DNA of 8,150 nucleotides from an uncultured Oscillospiraceae bacterium (GTDB lineage: Bacteria; Bacillota; Clostridia; Oscillospirales; Oscillospiraceae): NCBI GenBank assembly GCA_959022875.1, contig CAUFAM010000038.1, forward strand, positions 1 through 8,150. The letters run 5' to 3'. The notes beneath the pieces are model-generated. The model did not search any database. It was not told where the DNA came from and saw only the letters and a program-made list of their open reading frames with translations. Position numbers and translations under genes: made by a program. Position 1 is the first letter of the stretch, and the number at the start of each line of letters is the position of its first letter. This document shows positions 1 to 6,346 of this stretch, one piece after another.

Positions 1-55
1 GGAATTTGCATAGTCCCGCGCTGCCTGCGTTGCTTCAGGCGGCTTCCGGACGCAC
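1..55 (-). mobile_element. Possible 5' end of a group II intron inserted in virB4
   Basis: The virB4 reading frame is normal up to the codons for VDEVY and then meets GTGCG at 55-51 on the minus strand. GTGCG (GUGYG) is the conserved 5' end of bacterial group II introns. The frame hits a stop six codons later. The 55 nt visible contain a small hairpin (GCCTG with CAGGC, positions about 39-22) but are too few to fold a domain I. None of the three minus-strand frames through this stretch resembles the VirB4 C-terminus, so a simple frameshift is unlikely. Group II introns are common in conjugative elements of Clostridia. The intron identity is inference. A deletion junction, another insertion or a contig artefact would look the same from this side. 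Confidence 0.4.
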
Positions 56-2014
56 GTACACCTCATCCACGAATACCCAGGTGTATTTCCCGGCCAGGCG
101 GTTGGTGGCTACCCGGTTTTGAATGGTCTCCATGGTGACGTTGAGGGCGGTGGGCTTCAACTGGTCCCCCATCTCGTAGAGGTCAAAAACAATGATCCGG
201 CTGTCTATGTCCACGTTGGTCTCATGGGCAAACATATTTAAGGAGCCCTCCACGAACAGCTCGGAGGCCAGGGCCAGCTCCTGGGCCTCCCGTTCCGGCT
301 GGCGCTTGATCTCGTTCCTCCAGTCGGAGAGGATGGGCTGGCGGGCCTTGCCGCCGCTCTTGATGAAGTCGTGGTACACGCTGGCGGTGCAGCGGTCAAT
401 GATGGATTTATGGAAAGCCCCCAACTGGCCCTCTCCCATCTGCTGTTCGCAAATGCTCATCAGCAGTTCGGACTTGAGGGCCACCGGGTTTTCCCCCATG
501 CCGTAGCCTCTGGCGATTTCCAGAGGATTGATGTGGTGGCGGCTGTTTGGGGAGATCTCCAGGACGATCCCCCGGAGGGCCCGCACCAGGTCCCCATACT
601 CGCGCTCGGCGTCGATGATGATAATATCATCATTGGTAGACAGGGCGATAAAGGTGATAAACTCCTTCATGGTGAAGGACTTGCCGGAGCCGGAGACGCC
701 CAGGATGAAGCCGTGGGGATTGAGGAGATTCTTGCGGTTGCAGATCAGAAGATTTTTGCTGACGGCGTTGACGCCGCAGTAAATGCCCCCCATGTCCTGA
801 ATCTCCTGGACGCGGAAGGGCATCAGGGAGGCCGCGGCCTCGGTGGTCAGCGTGCGGGTCACGTCGATGGAGCGCAGGCCATAGGGCAGGGCGGTGTTAA
901 AGCCGTCCTCCTGCTGGTATCTGAGAATGGAGAAGTCACACAGGGACTTGGAGAGCAGGGTCTCCGTGTCGGCGTCGAGCTGTTCCAGTGTGTCGGCCAT
1001 GTGCAGCAGGGTCACATTGGCATAGACCATGCGCTGGTCCCTGGTGCTCAGATCGTCCAGAAATTCCTTGGTCTCCGCCCTCTGCTGTTCCAACTCATAG
1101 GGGACCACGGCGGTAAAGTTGTTCCGGGCGTTCTGCCTCTGCTGCCACCTGGTAATATCGCTCTCAATACCCATGATCTGAGACTGCACATCCCGCACCG
1201 CTTCGTCGGTGGGGACCGGGAGCAGGTCGATGGACAGCACCAGCGTCCGGGGGAAGTCGGCCATACTGGTAATCATGTCGTCCTTGATGTAACTGGAATA
1301 CTTCCGCATGAACAGCACCCGCCCCACTTTGCCGCCCAGTTCAAAGTGGTCGGAGAGAAACTTCATGCCGTCAGGGGCGATGTAGTCTTTGAAGCTGTGC
1401 CCCAGGCGCATGGAGGCGTTCAGGTCAAACTTGTAAAACTGTTCCTCGCCGGGCCGGAAGAAGTCGTGGAGGATGCGTAGGCGCTCATAGGTGTCCAAGG
1501 CTTTCGCGCCGCTGTCCAGACGCCCCAGGTTTTTCGAGAGGTCGGCGTCTACCCGGTGGAAAAATGCCCTGGCCTCCTCCGCGTTCTTACGGGCCACGGA
1601 GACGGTGATGTACTTGTCCTGGATGAGGTTGTTGCTGGCCGCCGCCTTTTCCGTGAGCACCCGGTTGTATTCCCGGCGGTACAGGTCCAGGTCATCCCCG
1701 CACTCGCGCATGAGGACGCTGTGCTGAAAGTCGGAGCTGTTGAGGCGGCGGTTGTGAATGGTGATCTTGGTCACGGCGTCGGTGGGCAGGCTGTTGAGGA
1801 CGCCGCAGTAGGATGTGAACATATCCCGCTGGTCCTCGTAGGAGGCCAGGGAGTAGTTGATGTCCGCAAAGCGCCAGGTCTGGCTGAATCTGCCGTTGAC
1901 CTGCCAGATCCCATCCTGCCAAACCCGCTGGATGGGGATGGACTGCTGTACGCTGCGGGGGATCTTAAACGGGACACGCTCGCCCCGGTTGGCCGCGGCA
2001 AGAGTTTTACGCAT
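35..2014 (-). CDS. virB4: VirB4-type conjugation ATPase, interrupted at its C-terminal end
   Basis: This is the ATPase that powers assembly and function of the type IV secretion channel at the inner membrane. From the chosen start the protein has 659 residues. The Walker A motif GVSGSGKS lies at about 439-446, followed by an IIIIDAEREYGDL segment (about 464-476), and a Walker B motif VFVDE at about 647-651. The frame ends nine residues after that glutamate (VYVRPEAA after VDE). Relatives run on for roughly 120-140 residues, carrying an LWKR-type segment and a TQN motif, so the product as read is truncated and probably inactive. I chose the ATG at 2014 because it has GGGGG nine nt upstream. 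A longer frame from the ATG at 2047 lacks a ribosome site. A short ORF (2007-2081) with a perfect Shine-Dalgarno overlaps this start by 8 nt. If the break is a group II intron, splicing would restore the full protein. Family identity is sure; the cause of truncation is not. Confidence 0.93.
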   Translation of the reverse strand: MRKTLAAANRGERVPFKIPRSVQQSIPIQRVWQDGIWQVNGRFSQTWRFADINYSLASYEDQRDMFTSYCGVLNSLPTDAVTKITIHNRRLNSSDFQHSVLMRECGDDLDLYRREYNRVLTEKAAASNNLIQDKYITVSVARKNAEEARAFFHRVDADLSKNLGRLDSGAKALDTYERLRILHDFFRPGEEQFYKFDLNASMRLGHSFKDYIAPDGMKFLSDHFELGGKVGRVLFMRKYSSYIKDDMITSMADFPRTLVLSIDLLPVPTDEAVRDVQSQIMGIESDITRWQQRQNARNNFTAVVPYELEQQRAETKEFLDDLSTRDQRMVYANVTLLHMADTLEQLDADTETLLSKSLCDFSILRYQQEDGFNTALPYGLRSIDVTRTLTTEAAASLMPFRVQEIQDMGGIYCGVNAVSKNLLICNRKNLLNPHGFILGVSGSGKSFTMKEFITFIALSTNDDIIIIDAEREYGDLVRALRGIVLEISPNSRHHINPLEIARGYGMGENPVALKSELLMSICEQQMGEGQLGAFHKSIIDRCTASVYHDFIKSGGKARQPILSDWRNEIKRQPEREAQELALASELFVEGSLNMFAHETNVDIDSRIIVFDLYEMGDQLKPTALNVTMETIQNRVATNRLAGKYTWVFVDEVYVRPEAA

Positions 2015-2081
2015 GGCGGCGCGCCCCCTTTCTGACTGGGGCCGCATAGGCCGGGAAAAGGGAGAGAAATTGCTTTTTCAT
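2007..2081 (-). CDS. 24-residue leader ORF overlapping the virB4 start
   Basis: A short frame (MKKQFLSLFPAYAAPVRK then GARRHA) starts at the ATG at 2081. It has a textbook ribosome site AAGGAGG followed by a 5-nt spacer. Its stop TAA overlaps the virB4 ATG in the arrangement ATGCGTAA, which favours translational coupling. The 12 nt TTTTGAAGGAGG just before it (2098-2087) recur exactly before the pentapeptide gene (7278-7267), which supports real translation here. Alternatively it is the true N-terminus of VirB4: dropping one G from the G5 run at 2024-2028 would fuse it to the virB4 frame as RKGRAAMRKTL. A regulatory leader, a mutation and a base-calling error are all possible. Confidence 0.4.
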   Translation of the reverse strand: MKKQFLSLFPAYAAPVRKGARRHA

Positions 2082-2217
2082 AGGGACCTCCTTCAAAATG
2101 GACGGAAAGAGGCCATGACGGTCCGGCACCCAAATCTGCCGCGCATCACACCCCTTTCCGCTGAAATCAATCGCCGCTGCTGCGGACTGAATTGGAACAC
2201 GATGGGGGGAGCCGCCA

Positions 2218-2244
2218 AAAGTCCCCTCAAATTGAGGGGACTTT
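2218..2244 (-). repeat. Palindromic hairpin repeat, copy 1 (after prgI)
   Basis: A perfect 11-bp stem with a 5-nt loop (AAATT on the plus strand, AATTT on the minus) lies 16 nt after the prgI stop. All 27 bases are identical to the copy at 3142-3168. On the minus strand the stem ends in GGGGACTTTTGG, a short U run, so it could be a weak terminator or attenuator between prgI and virB4. I see no clear promoter between it and virB4, which argues against complete termination. Confidence 0.85.
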
Positions 2245-2260
2245 CAGCCGTTCCCGGCGC

Positions 2261-2617
2261 TCAGGGTTTCTTTCCTGTTCCCCATATCTTTCTCTGCTCC
2301 GGCATGGCCTGGAGGTAGATATTCTCCGCCCGGTACACACGGGGCCCGGCGCACAGGACCTGGGACTTGAGAAACGCCCAGACAAACCGCTCAAAGGTCA
2401 GGCCGTTGTAGCGGAAAAAGCCGGTCACAGCGATGGGGGCGGCTGCCAGGATGCACAGCCAACTGGCGGCCTCCTGGCCCACAACGCCTTTGAACATGAG
2501 GTAAACCCCAACCGCCGCGCCTACGGCCAGGGCGGAACAGAGAAATTGCCGCGTGGACAGGCCGAAAAAGATCGTCTCCCGGTGCTGGTGGACTTCCTTT
2601 GGAATTTTGATCTCCAT
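2261..2617 (-). CDS. prgI: PrgI-family (VirB3-like) conjugation membrane protein
   Basis: This small inner-membrane component of the Gram-positive type IV secretion system is the counterpart of VirB3 and a partner of VirB4, encoded just downstream. The 118-residue product begins MEIKIPKEVHQHRETIFFGL, a typical PrgI start. Two membrane segments follow, roughly at residues 23-43 (LCSALAVGAAVGVYLMF) and 50-67 (AASWLCILAAAPIAVTGFF). The GLTFERF-type motif after them is also characteristic. The ATG at 2617 is chosen because GAGGTGA lies about 9 nt upstream; the frame stays open further upstream but across AT-rich non-coding DNA. Unlike the other conjugation genes it is separated from its upstream partner virB6 by a plus-strand gene. 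Its transcript must either read antisense through that gene or start in the AT-rich stretch 2620-2720, where I found no convincing minus-strand promoter. Confidence 0.92.
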   Translation of the reverse strand: MEIKIPKEVHQHRETIFFGLSTRQFLCSALAVGAAVGVYLMFKGVVGQEAASWLCILAAAPIAVTGFFRYNGLTFERFVWAFLKSQVLCAGPRVYRAENIYLQAMPEQRKIWGTGKKP

Positions 2618-2644
2618 ATTGCTATCACCTCGAAAATGGATTTT

Positions 2645-2673
2645 TTGACACGTTTTTTGAAATATGAGATAAT
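2645..2673 (+). promoter_or_regulatory. Sigma-70-type promoter of the plus-strand gene
   Basis: A perfect -35 box TTGACA (2645-2650) is followed after 17 nt by GATAAT (2668-2673). This -10 box is extended by TG at 2665-2666 with one intervening base. Transcription would start near 2680, about 40 nt before the ATG at 2723. This is the best promoter in the window and points opposite to the conjugation operon. Confidence 0.75.
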
Positions 2674-2703
2674 ATTTGTAGGAAAAACCATACATTTCAA
2701 AAA
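2654..2703. promoter_or_regulatory. Inverted repeat across the promoter, possible operator
   Basis: TTTTTGAAAT at 2654-2663 is repeated inverted as ATTTCAAAAA at 2694-2703, with 30 nt between. The pair brackets the -10 box and the expected start site of the plus-strand gene. The left arm lies upstream of the start site, so the two arms cannot both be in the transcript. That favours a DNA-binding site over an RNA hairpin. The region is AT-rich, so chance is a real alternative. Confidence 0.3.
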
Positions 2704-2722
2704 CAAATAGAGGAGGATTTTT

Positions 2723-3094
2723 ATGTTTCGGAATCTGACGCTGGCACAGCAAATGTTCTTTTTCGTCCTGGCCGTGTTCCTGATCCTGCTGGTATTCCGC
2801 ATCCTAGTAAAGCTGAAACTGGCTCCTGTACTGCTCTACGCCGCCTGCGCGAACCTGATCTTCCCTGAATGGGTGGCAGAGCAGAAGGCGCTGTACTGGG
2901 CCATCCTGGCCGGTCTGGTGCTGGTGACGATCTTCCGCTGGGTCGGCCCCAGGCTGACCGCGCACATGGAGGAGCAGCGGATCATGCGGGAGATCGTGGA
3001 GCAGAGCCGGGCGGCGGAGGCCATGGGGTATCGGAATGACCAGATTAGTTTTGAGGTCAAGGAAGGCACTCCGCAAATCAAAATCAGGCAGTAA
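2723..3094 (+). CDS. Small membrane protein of unknown function, on the opposite strand
   Basis: I do not recognise this 123-residue protein. It begins MFRNLTLAQQMFFFVLAVFL and has a strong membrane segment at about 11-29, a second weaker one at about 33-48, and a third at about 55-73 (ALYWAILAGLVLVTIF). A charged, probably helical, tail at 77-123 contains MEEQRIMREIVEQSRAAEAM. The start is clear: AGGAGG at 2711-2716 lies 6 nt before the ATG. The gene has its own consensus promoter and ends in a strong hairpin that overlaps its stop codon. It lies convergent to virB6 and divergent from prgI, so it is the only gene in the window outside the conjugation operon's direction. This is the layout of an independently expressed cargo gene. 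Entry exclusion, immunity or regulation of transfer are possible roles, but nothing in the sequence decides between them. Confidence 0.85.
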   Translation: MFRNLTLAQQMFFFVLAVFLILLVFRILVKLKLAPVLLYAACANLIFPEWVAEQKALYWAILAGLVLVTIFRWVGPRLTAHMEEQRIMREIVEQSRAAEAMGYRNDQISFEVKEGTPQIKIRQ

Positions 3095-3137
3095 AGCAAC
3101 AGGGGGATGGGCTGCAAGCTCGTCCCCCTGTTGCTTT
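3093..3137 (+). terminator. 21-bp terminal hairpin of the plus-strand gene
   Basis: A perfect 15-bp stem (3093-3107 with 3123-3137) overlaps the TAA stop. It extends inward by six more pairs, including two G-U wobbles (3108 with 3122, and 3110 with 3120), to a GCA triloop at 3114-3116. Those wobbles pair only in plus-strand RNA; in minus-strand RNA they would be A-C mismatches. This points to a function in the transcript of the plus-strand gene. No U run follows directly. The second hairpin at 3142-3168, followed by TT (five T in total), may complete termination. Confidence 0.7.
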
Positions 3138-3141
3138 GCCG

Positions 3142-3168
3142 AAAGTCCCCTCAAATTGAGGGGACTTT
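3142..3168. repeat. Palindromic hairpin repeat, copy 2 (between convergent genes)
   Basis: Its 27 bases are identical to copy 1 and in the same orientation. It starts immediately after the virB6 stop when read on the minus strand. Read on the plus strand it ends in GGGGACTTTTT, a good intrinsic terminator for the plus-strand gene. On the minus strand the U run is only three. It is therefore likely to act in both directions between the converging genes. Confidence 0.85.
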
Positions 3169-4008
3169 TTATAGGCCGAACAATTCTCGCACAATACGCT
3201 CGGCACCCTTTACCAGGCCAACCAACACCAGCATATTGAAAATAGTCTCCGCGATGTACTGCCAGGCCATGACCACGGGGGTCAAGTTGGTGTCCAGAAC
3301 CGGGGAACCGCTGGACATGAAGGCGGAAAAAATGAGGCAGGCCAGGACGATCACGGCCCCCTCCATGCACACGCCGATATAGGACTTGATGAACTGCTTC
3401 CCCGCGAAACTGGTCCCTTCTCCGGCGAAGGTCGCCAGAGGGATCGGGGCCAGGGCAGTAAAAATGTAGAGGCGGAAAAAGCGGCCATAGACCGTCATAA
3501 TGAGGATGAAGGACATCACCGTGATAAACAGGTTGCCCAGCATGGCTACCAGCCAGAGGGGGATGCTGGCTAAAAAGCCGACGTTTTCAATGGCGTCCAC
3601 CATCTCCTGGGGCACCGTCACACCGGCGGCAACCATGCCGCCCATTCCGCTCATCACAGACTGGACAATGCCGCCGCAGATGGAAAAAACCACGGTCATG
3701 ATCTCCATGGCGGAGCTCACCGCCACCTTGGCGGCAATAAAGCGGATGAAATGGCGCAGGGCGTATTCCGGCCTTTGCAAGTCCCGGAAACTGGCTGCGG
3801 ACTGGAAGATTCCCATGGCGAAAAACAGCACCAGAAGGCCGTAGCCCACGGCCTTCAGCCCCTCATTGATGCCGACAATGGCGTTCCATATATCGCCGCC
3901 CCGGAACTCCTGGGGCGTGGTGGTAATCAGGGACCATATCTCGGTCAACTTGTCGTTCCAAATCTCAAAGGCGGATTGCAGAGCCTGCACCACCCAGTTA
4001 TCGCTCAC
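3169..4008 (-). CDS. VirB6/TrbL-like conjugal transfer membrane protein
   Basis: This polytopic inner-membrane channel component belongs to the VirB6/TrbL-like family found in Tn1549-type elements. The 279-residue product starts VSDNWVVQALQSAFEIWNDK. It has at least five hydrophobic segments, at about 53-70 (VGYGLLVLFFAMGIF), 90-115, 148-172 (ASIPLWLVAMLGNLFITVMSFILIM), 177-192, 214-232 (GAVIVLACLIFSAFM) and 252-270. The conserved-looking stretch TVYGRFFRLYIFTALAPIPL lies in the middle, as expected for the family. I place the start at the GTG at 4008, because GAGGTG at 4015-4020 is spaced 6 nt from it. A GTG three codons upstream overlaps that ribosome site and is less likely. The start overlaps the end of the 75-residue upstream gene by 11 nt, which suggests coupled translation. 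Its stop is followed at once by the palindromic hairpin repeat. Confidence 0.9.
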   Translation of the reverse strand: MSDNWVVQALQSAFEIWNDKLTEIWSLITTTPQEFRGGDIWNAIVGINEGLKAVGYGLLVLFFAMGIFQSAASFRDLQRPEYALRHFIRFIAAKVAVSSAMEIMTVVFSICGGIVQSVMSGMGGMVAAGVTVPQEMVDAIENVGFLASIPLWLVAMLGNLFITVMSFILIMTVYGRFFRLYIFTALAPIPLATFAGEGTSFAGKQFIKSYIGVCMEGAVIVLACLIFSAFMSSGSPVLDTNLTPVVMAWQYIAETIFNMLVLVGLVKGAERIVRELFGL

Positions 4009-4225
4009 AGCCCCCACCTCGTTTCTTTCTTGGAGGGGGCGGCTGATTGAAAATCAGCCCCGCCTCCTTGTCAAAGTCAGTCGCCCGTACCTTATGGACC
4101 GCCTCACGCCGGGAACAGCCGAAGTAGGACCGCACATGGATTTGCTCGTTTGGTGTCTGTACGGTCATCTTCCATGCTCCAAAGGGTGTCCTGGTACAGG
4201 AGAGAATTTTGTTGTACTTCCGCAT
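3998..4225 (-). CDS. Small conserved-looking protein between Maff2 and virB6
   Basis: This frame encodes 75 residues beginning MRKYNKILSCTRTPFGAWKM, with no membrane segment and a basic C-terminus (PPPPRKKRGGG). The middle (VRSYFGCSRREAVHKVRATD) looks like ordinary coding sequence, not an accidental reading. It begins 6 nt after the Maff2 gene stop and overlaps the virB6 start by 11 nt, which fits a coupled member of the same operon. No strong ribosome site precedes the ATG, so it may depend on re-initiation after the Maff2 gene. I cannot name a family. The positive charge and position suggest a cytoplasmic accessory of the transfer machinery, which is inference only. Confidence 0.6.
   Translation of the reverse strand: MRKYNKILSCTRTPFGAWKMTVQTPNEQIHVRSYFGCSRREAVHKVRATDFDKEAGLIFNQPPPPRKKRGGGCER
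4015..4020 (-). promoter_or_regulatory. Ribosome binding site that sets the virB6 start
   Basis: GAGGTG on the minus strand lies 6 nt before the GTG at 4008-4006. It overlaps the alternative GTG at 4017-4015, which decides between the two starts. Confidence 0.6.
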
Positions 4226-4231
4226 GGCAGG

Positions 4232-4582
4232 TCACACCACGCCGATAGCGGACAAAATCTCCTTGGAAAAAGCGATGAGCAAACCACCGAATACGCAGAG
4301 GATGCCCTGGGTGCGCTGGGAGGCGTCGTGAGACTGGATGGACATACCCAGGTGGCCGCTGCCCCAGACCAGCACGATCACGCCGACGGCCTTAATGCAC
4401 GAAAAAATGAAGTCGCTGAGGTTGTTGACAATGGTAAGGGGATCGGTGTCGGCGGCCAGGGCCGGGCAGGCCAGGGCGGCGCACAGGGTCAGCATGAGGA
4501 CGGCGGAGAAATAGAGGCGGTGGCCCCTTCCGGTCCGCCACTGAGAAAGGGTATTCGGCTGGGGGTGTTTCTTGTTCAACAT
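4232..4582 (-). CDS. Maff2-family small membrane protein, likely VirB2-like
   Basis: This 116-residue protein has an N-terminal basic region (MLNKKHPQPNTLSQWRTGRG) and then a hydrophobic segment ending ACPALAADTD. That looks like a signal peptide cleaved after AxA, at about residue 44. The mature part contains DPLTIVNNLSDFIFSCIKAV followed by a hydrophobic stretch (GVIVLVWGSGHLGMSI), a polar turn with SHDASQRTQG, and a second hydrophobic stretch (ILCVFGGLLIAFSKEIL). Two helices joined by a short polar loop is the Maff2 pattern and resembles VirB2 pilins. A role as the pilus or channel subunit is inference. I start at the ATG at 4582, with AAAGG 9 nt upstream; an in-frame TTG at 4591 is less likely. 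The ribosome site lies just beyond the virD4 stop at 4598-4600, 15 nt upstream of this ATG, so the two are probably translated together. Confidence 0.88.
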   Translation of the reverse strand: MLNKKHPQPNTLSQWRTGRGHRLYFSAVLMLTLCAALACPALAADTDPLTIVNNLSDFIFSCIKAVGVIVLVWGSGHLGMSIQSHDASQRTQGILCVFGGLLIAFSKEILSAIGVV

Positions 4583-4597
4583 GAAAATCAACCTTTC

Positions 4598-6334
4598 TTA
4601 TTCCAGAATTTCGATGTAGTCCAAACTCTCAAAAGGCACGGACAGGTCGGCCTGGGCGTAAGTCAGTCCGGGGTGGTGAACGTAGGGCGCTGCCCCGCCG
4701 TCCTCCGTCAGTTTGATATAGGGGTGCTTGAGAATGTCATACTTCTTGTCCATCACAGGGCGTTCCCCCCGGATGAACAGCAGGGCGTAGTCGTTGTCCA
4801 GGGTCCGCACCTCGTCGGGGGTCATCAACTCCCGACCCGTCTGCTGGTAGCTGACGGAACTGGAGCCGTGGGAGCCGCGGGACACGCTGCGGTTGCGGGT
4901 GTCCAGGGTCTCCTTGCCCAGCAGCTCGGAGATATACTTGTGGGTGGACGGCTCATTTCCGCCCAGATACACCAGCGTGTCGGCGTTGCCCAAAAGCCCT
5001 TCCCAGTCATCCTTGAACAGGGCCTTGAGGGCGGAAATGTTTTGGAGTACAATGGTGGACATGATGTTGCGGGAGCGCATGGTGGCCTGGAGCTTGCCAA
5101 AGTCATCCGGCAGGGAGACGTTGCAGAACTCGTCCATCATCAGGCGGACCGGGACGGGCAGGGCCCCCTGGTGTACCTTGTCGGCCTGGTAGTAGAGGGC
5201 CTGAAAGGCGCAGGTGTAGAGCATCCCCACCAGGTAATTAAAGGTGCCGTCGTTGTCTGGGATGATGGCGAACACGGCCTGCTTGCGCTCCCCCATGAGG
5301 CCCAGCTCCATATCGTCCCGCGAAGTGATGCGGGTGATCTGAGGCAGGATGAAAGCGGAAAGCCGGACAGCGGCGCTCAATAAAATGCTCTTGGCTGTTT
5401 TTCCGGCGGCCTGCTTGAAAATCTTATACTCCCGCACGGCCACATGATCCGGTTCTTCCTCCTCTAACGCCTCAAAGAGCATATCCAGGGGGGATTGAAA
5501 ATCATCGTCATCCTCTCTGGCCCCGCCGTTCTCGATCATATACATGACCATCTCCAGATTTTGTTCCTCCGGCGGGGCTTCATGGAGCAGATACAGGATG
5601 AGAGCGGTGTCCAGGGCGATCTCGGATTTCTCCCAAAACGGGTCGTTGTTGGTGGAATTTTTCGGTGTGGTGTTCTTAATCAGATTGTTCACCAGTTTCA
5701 TAGCGTCCTTGTCGTCCTTCAGGTATGGGAATGGGTTGAAGGCGTCGGAGCGGTCGGTGTCAATGAGGTCAAACACCTTGATAACATAGCCCTTTTCGAT
5801 GAGCAGCGGGGCCACGGCCCGCATTGTCTCTCCCTTGGGGTCCGTGACCAGAAAACTGCAATTCGCCTGCATGAGATTGGGCTTGCAGAAAAACCTTGTC
5901 TTGCCCGCGCCGGAGCCGCCGATGACGATTTGCAGGAGGTTGCGGCGGTGTACCTTTCCATTGAGGCCCATGCGGACATTTTGTGTGAGGATGGTATTCT
6001 GGAAGGGTGCCTTGTCCCGGTACTTGCGGTCGAGCAGCTTGGGACTGCCCCACTTGGCGGAGCCGTGTTCCTCACCGGGCCTCCTGTTCTCCCTGGTGGA
6101 GCAGTAGAGCACCACGGAGAAGCCGTAGATCAGCAGGGCTCCCAGCATGAATTTGGGGGTGTGAGGCGTCCAGCGGATGGCAAAGGGCCGCTCCAGCAGT
6201 CCGCTGAAATGGCCCATCAGGTCAAAGACAGTCATACCCTCCTCATAGCCGGAGGCCAGGAGGGCCGCCAGATAGAGGACAGGCAGGGTGAGCGCCGCCC
6301 ACAGGAGAGGGCTTACGGTGTTGTTTCTACGCAT
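4598..6334 (-). CDS. virD4: VirD4-type coupling ATPase (TraG/TcpA class)
   Basis: This type IV coupling protein recruits the relaxase-DNA complex and pumps DNA into the channel. The 578-residue product has two N-terminal membrane segments (about 9-28 and 62-78). The ATPase core has Walker A GGSGAGKT at 139-146, a DPKGE motif at 165-169 and Walker B RLMMDEF at 397-403. The VLQNISAL motif (429-436) and the LGGNEPSTHKYISELLGKET stretch (457-476) are typical of the VirD4 branch found in Tn1549-type elements. An unusually acidic run, EDDDDFQ to EEEEP (about 274-295), lies between the Walker motifs. The length is normal and the gene is intact. The ATG at 6334 has GAGGGGG 7 nt upstream, overlapping the stop of the pentapeptide gene, so the two are likely coupled. 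Elements of this type often carry a PcfB-like gene at this upstream position; here a pentapeptide protein occupies it. Confidence 0.95.
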   Translation of the reverse strand: MRRNNTVSPLLWAALTLPVLYLAALLASGYEEGMTVFDLMGHFSGLLERPFAIRWTPHTPKFMLGALLIYGFSVVLYCSTRENRRPGEEHGSAKWGSPKLLDRKYRDKAPFQNTILTQNVRMGLNGKVHRRNLLQIVIGGSGAGKTRFFCKPNLMQANCSFLVTDPKGETMRAVAPLLIEKGYVIKVFDLIDTDRSDAFNPFPYLKDDKDAMKLVNNLIKNTTPKNSTNNDPFWEKSEIALDTALILYLLHEAPPEEQNLEMVMYMIENGGAREDDDDFQSPLDMLFEALEEEEPDHVAVREYKIFKQAAGKTAKSILLSAAVRLSAFILPQITRITSRDDMELGLMGERKQAVFAIIPDNDGTFNYLVGMLYTCAFQALYYQADKVHQGALPVPVRLMMDEFCNVSLPDDFGKLQATMRSRNIMSTIVLQNISALKALFKDDWEGLLGNADTLVYLGGNEPSTHKYISELLGKETLDTRNRSVSRGSHGSSSVSYQQTGRELMTPDEVRTLDNDYALLFIRGERPVMDKKYDILKHPYIKLTEDGGAAPYVHHPGLTYAQADLSVPFESLDYIEILE

Positions 6335-6346
6335 AGAGCCGCCCCC

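Noticed and set aside
1..70. Simple frameshift as the cause of the short VirB4
   Set aside because: All three minus-strand frames of the last 55 nt were read and none resembles the expected VirB4 C-terminus, so an insertion or junction fits better.
371..1480. Long plus-strand open frame of 369 codons opposite virB4
   Set aside because: It is the antisense shadow of a clear VirB4 gene in GC-rich DNA. The translation is rich in G, V, H and Q with no recognisable motif, and it has no convincing ribosome site.
2620..2720. Minus-strand promoter for prgI in the AT-rich spacer
   Set aside because: TTGAAA and TATTAT hexamers can be found, but only with a 20-nt spacing or poor matches, so I do not call it.
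2618..2752. Longer N-terminus for the PrgI protein starting at 2752
   Set aside because: The extra 45 residues come from AT-rich intergenic DNA holding the opposite promoter, and a good ribosome site precedes the internal ATG at 2617.
3866..5383. Plus-strand open frame of 505 codons opposite virB6, the Maff2 gene and virD4
   Set aside because: It runs antisense across several genuine genes, has low-complexity composition (GVV, GQ, H), and arises from codon bias on the other strand.
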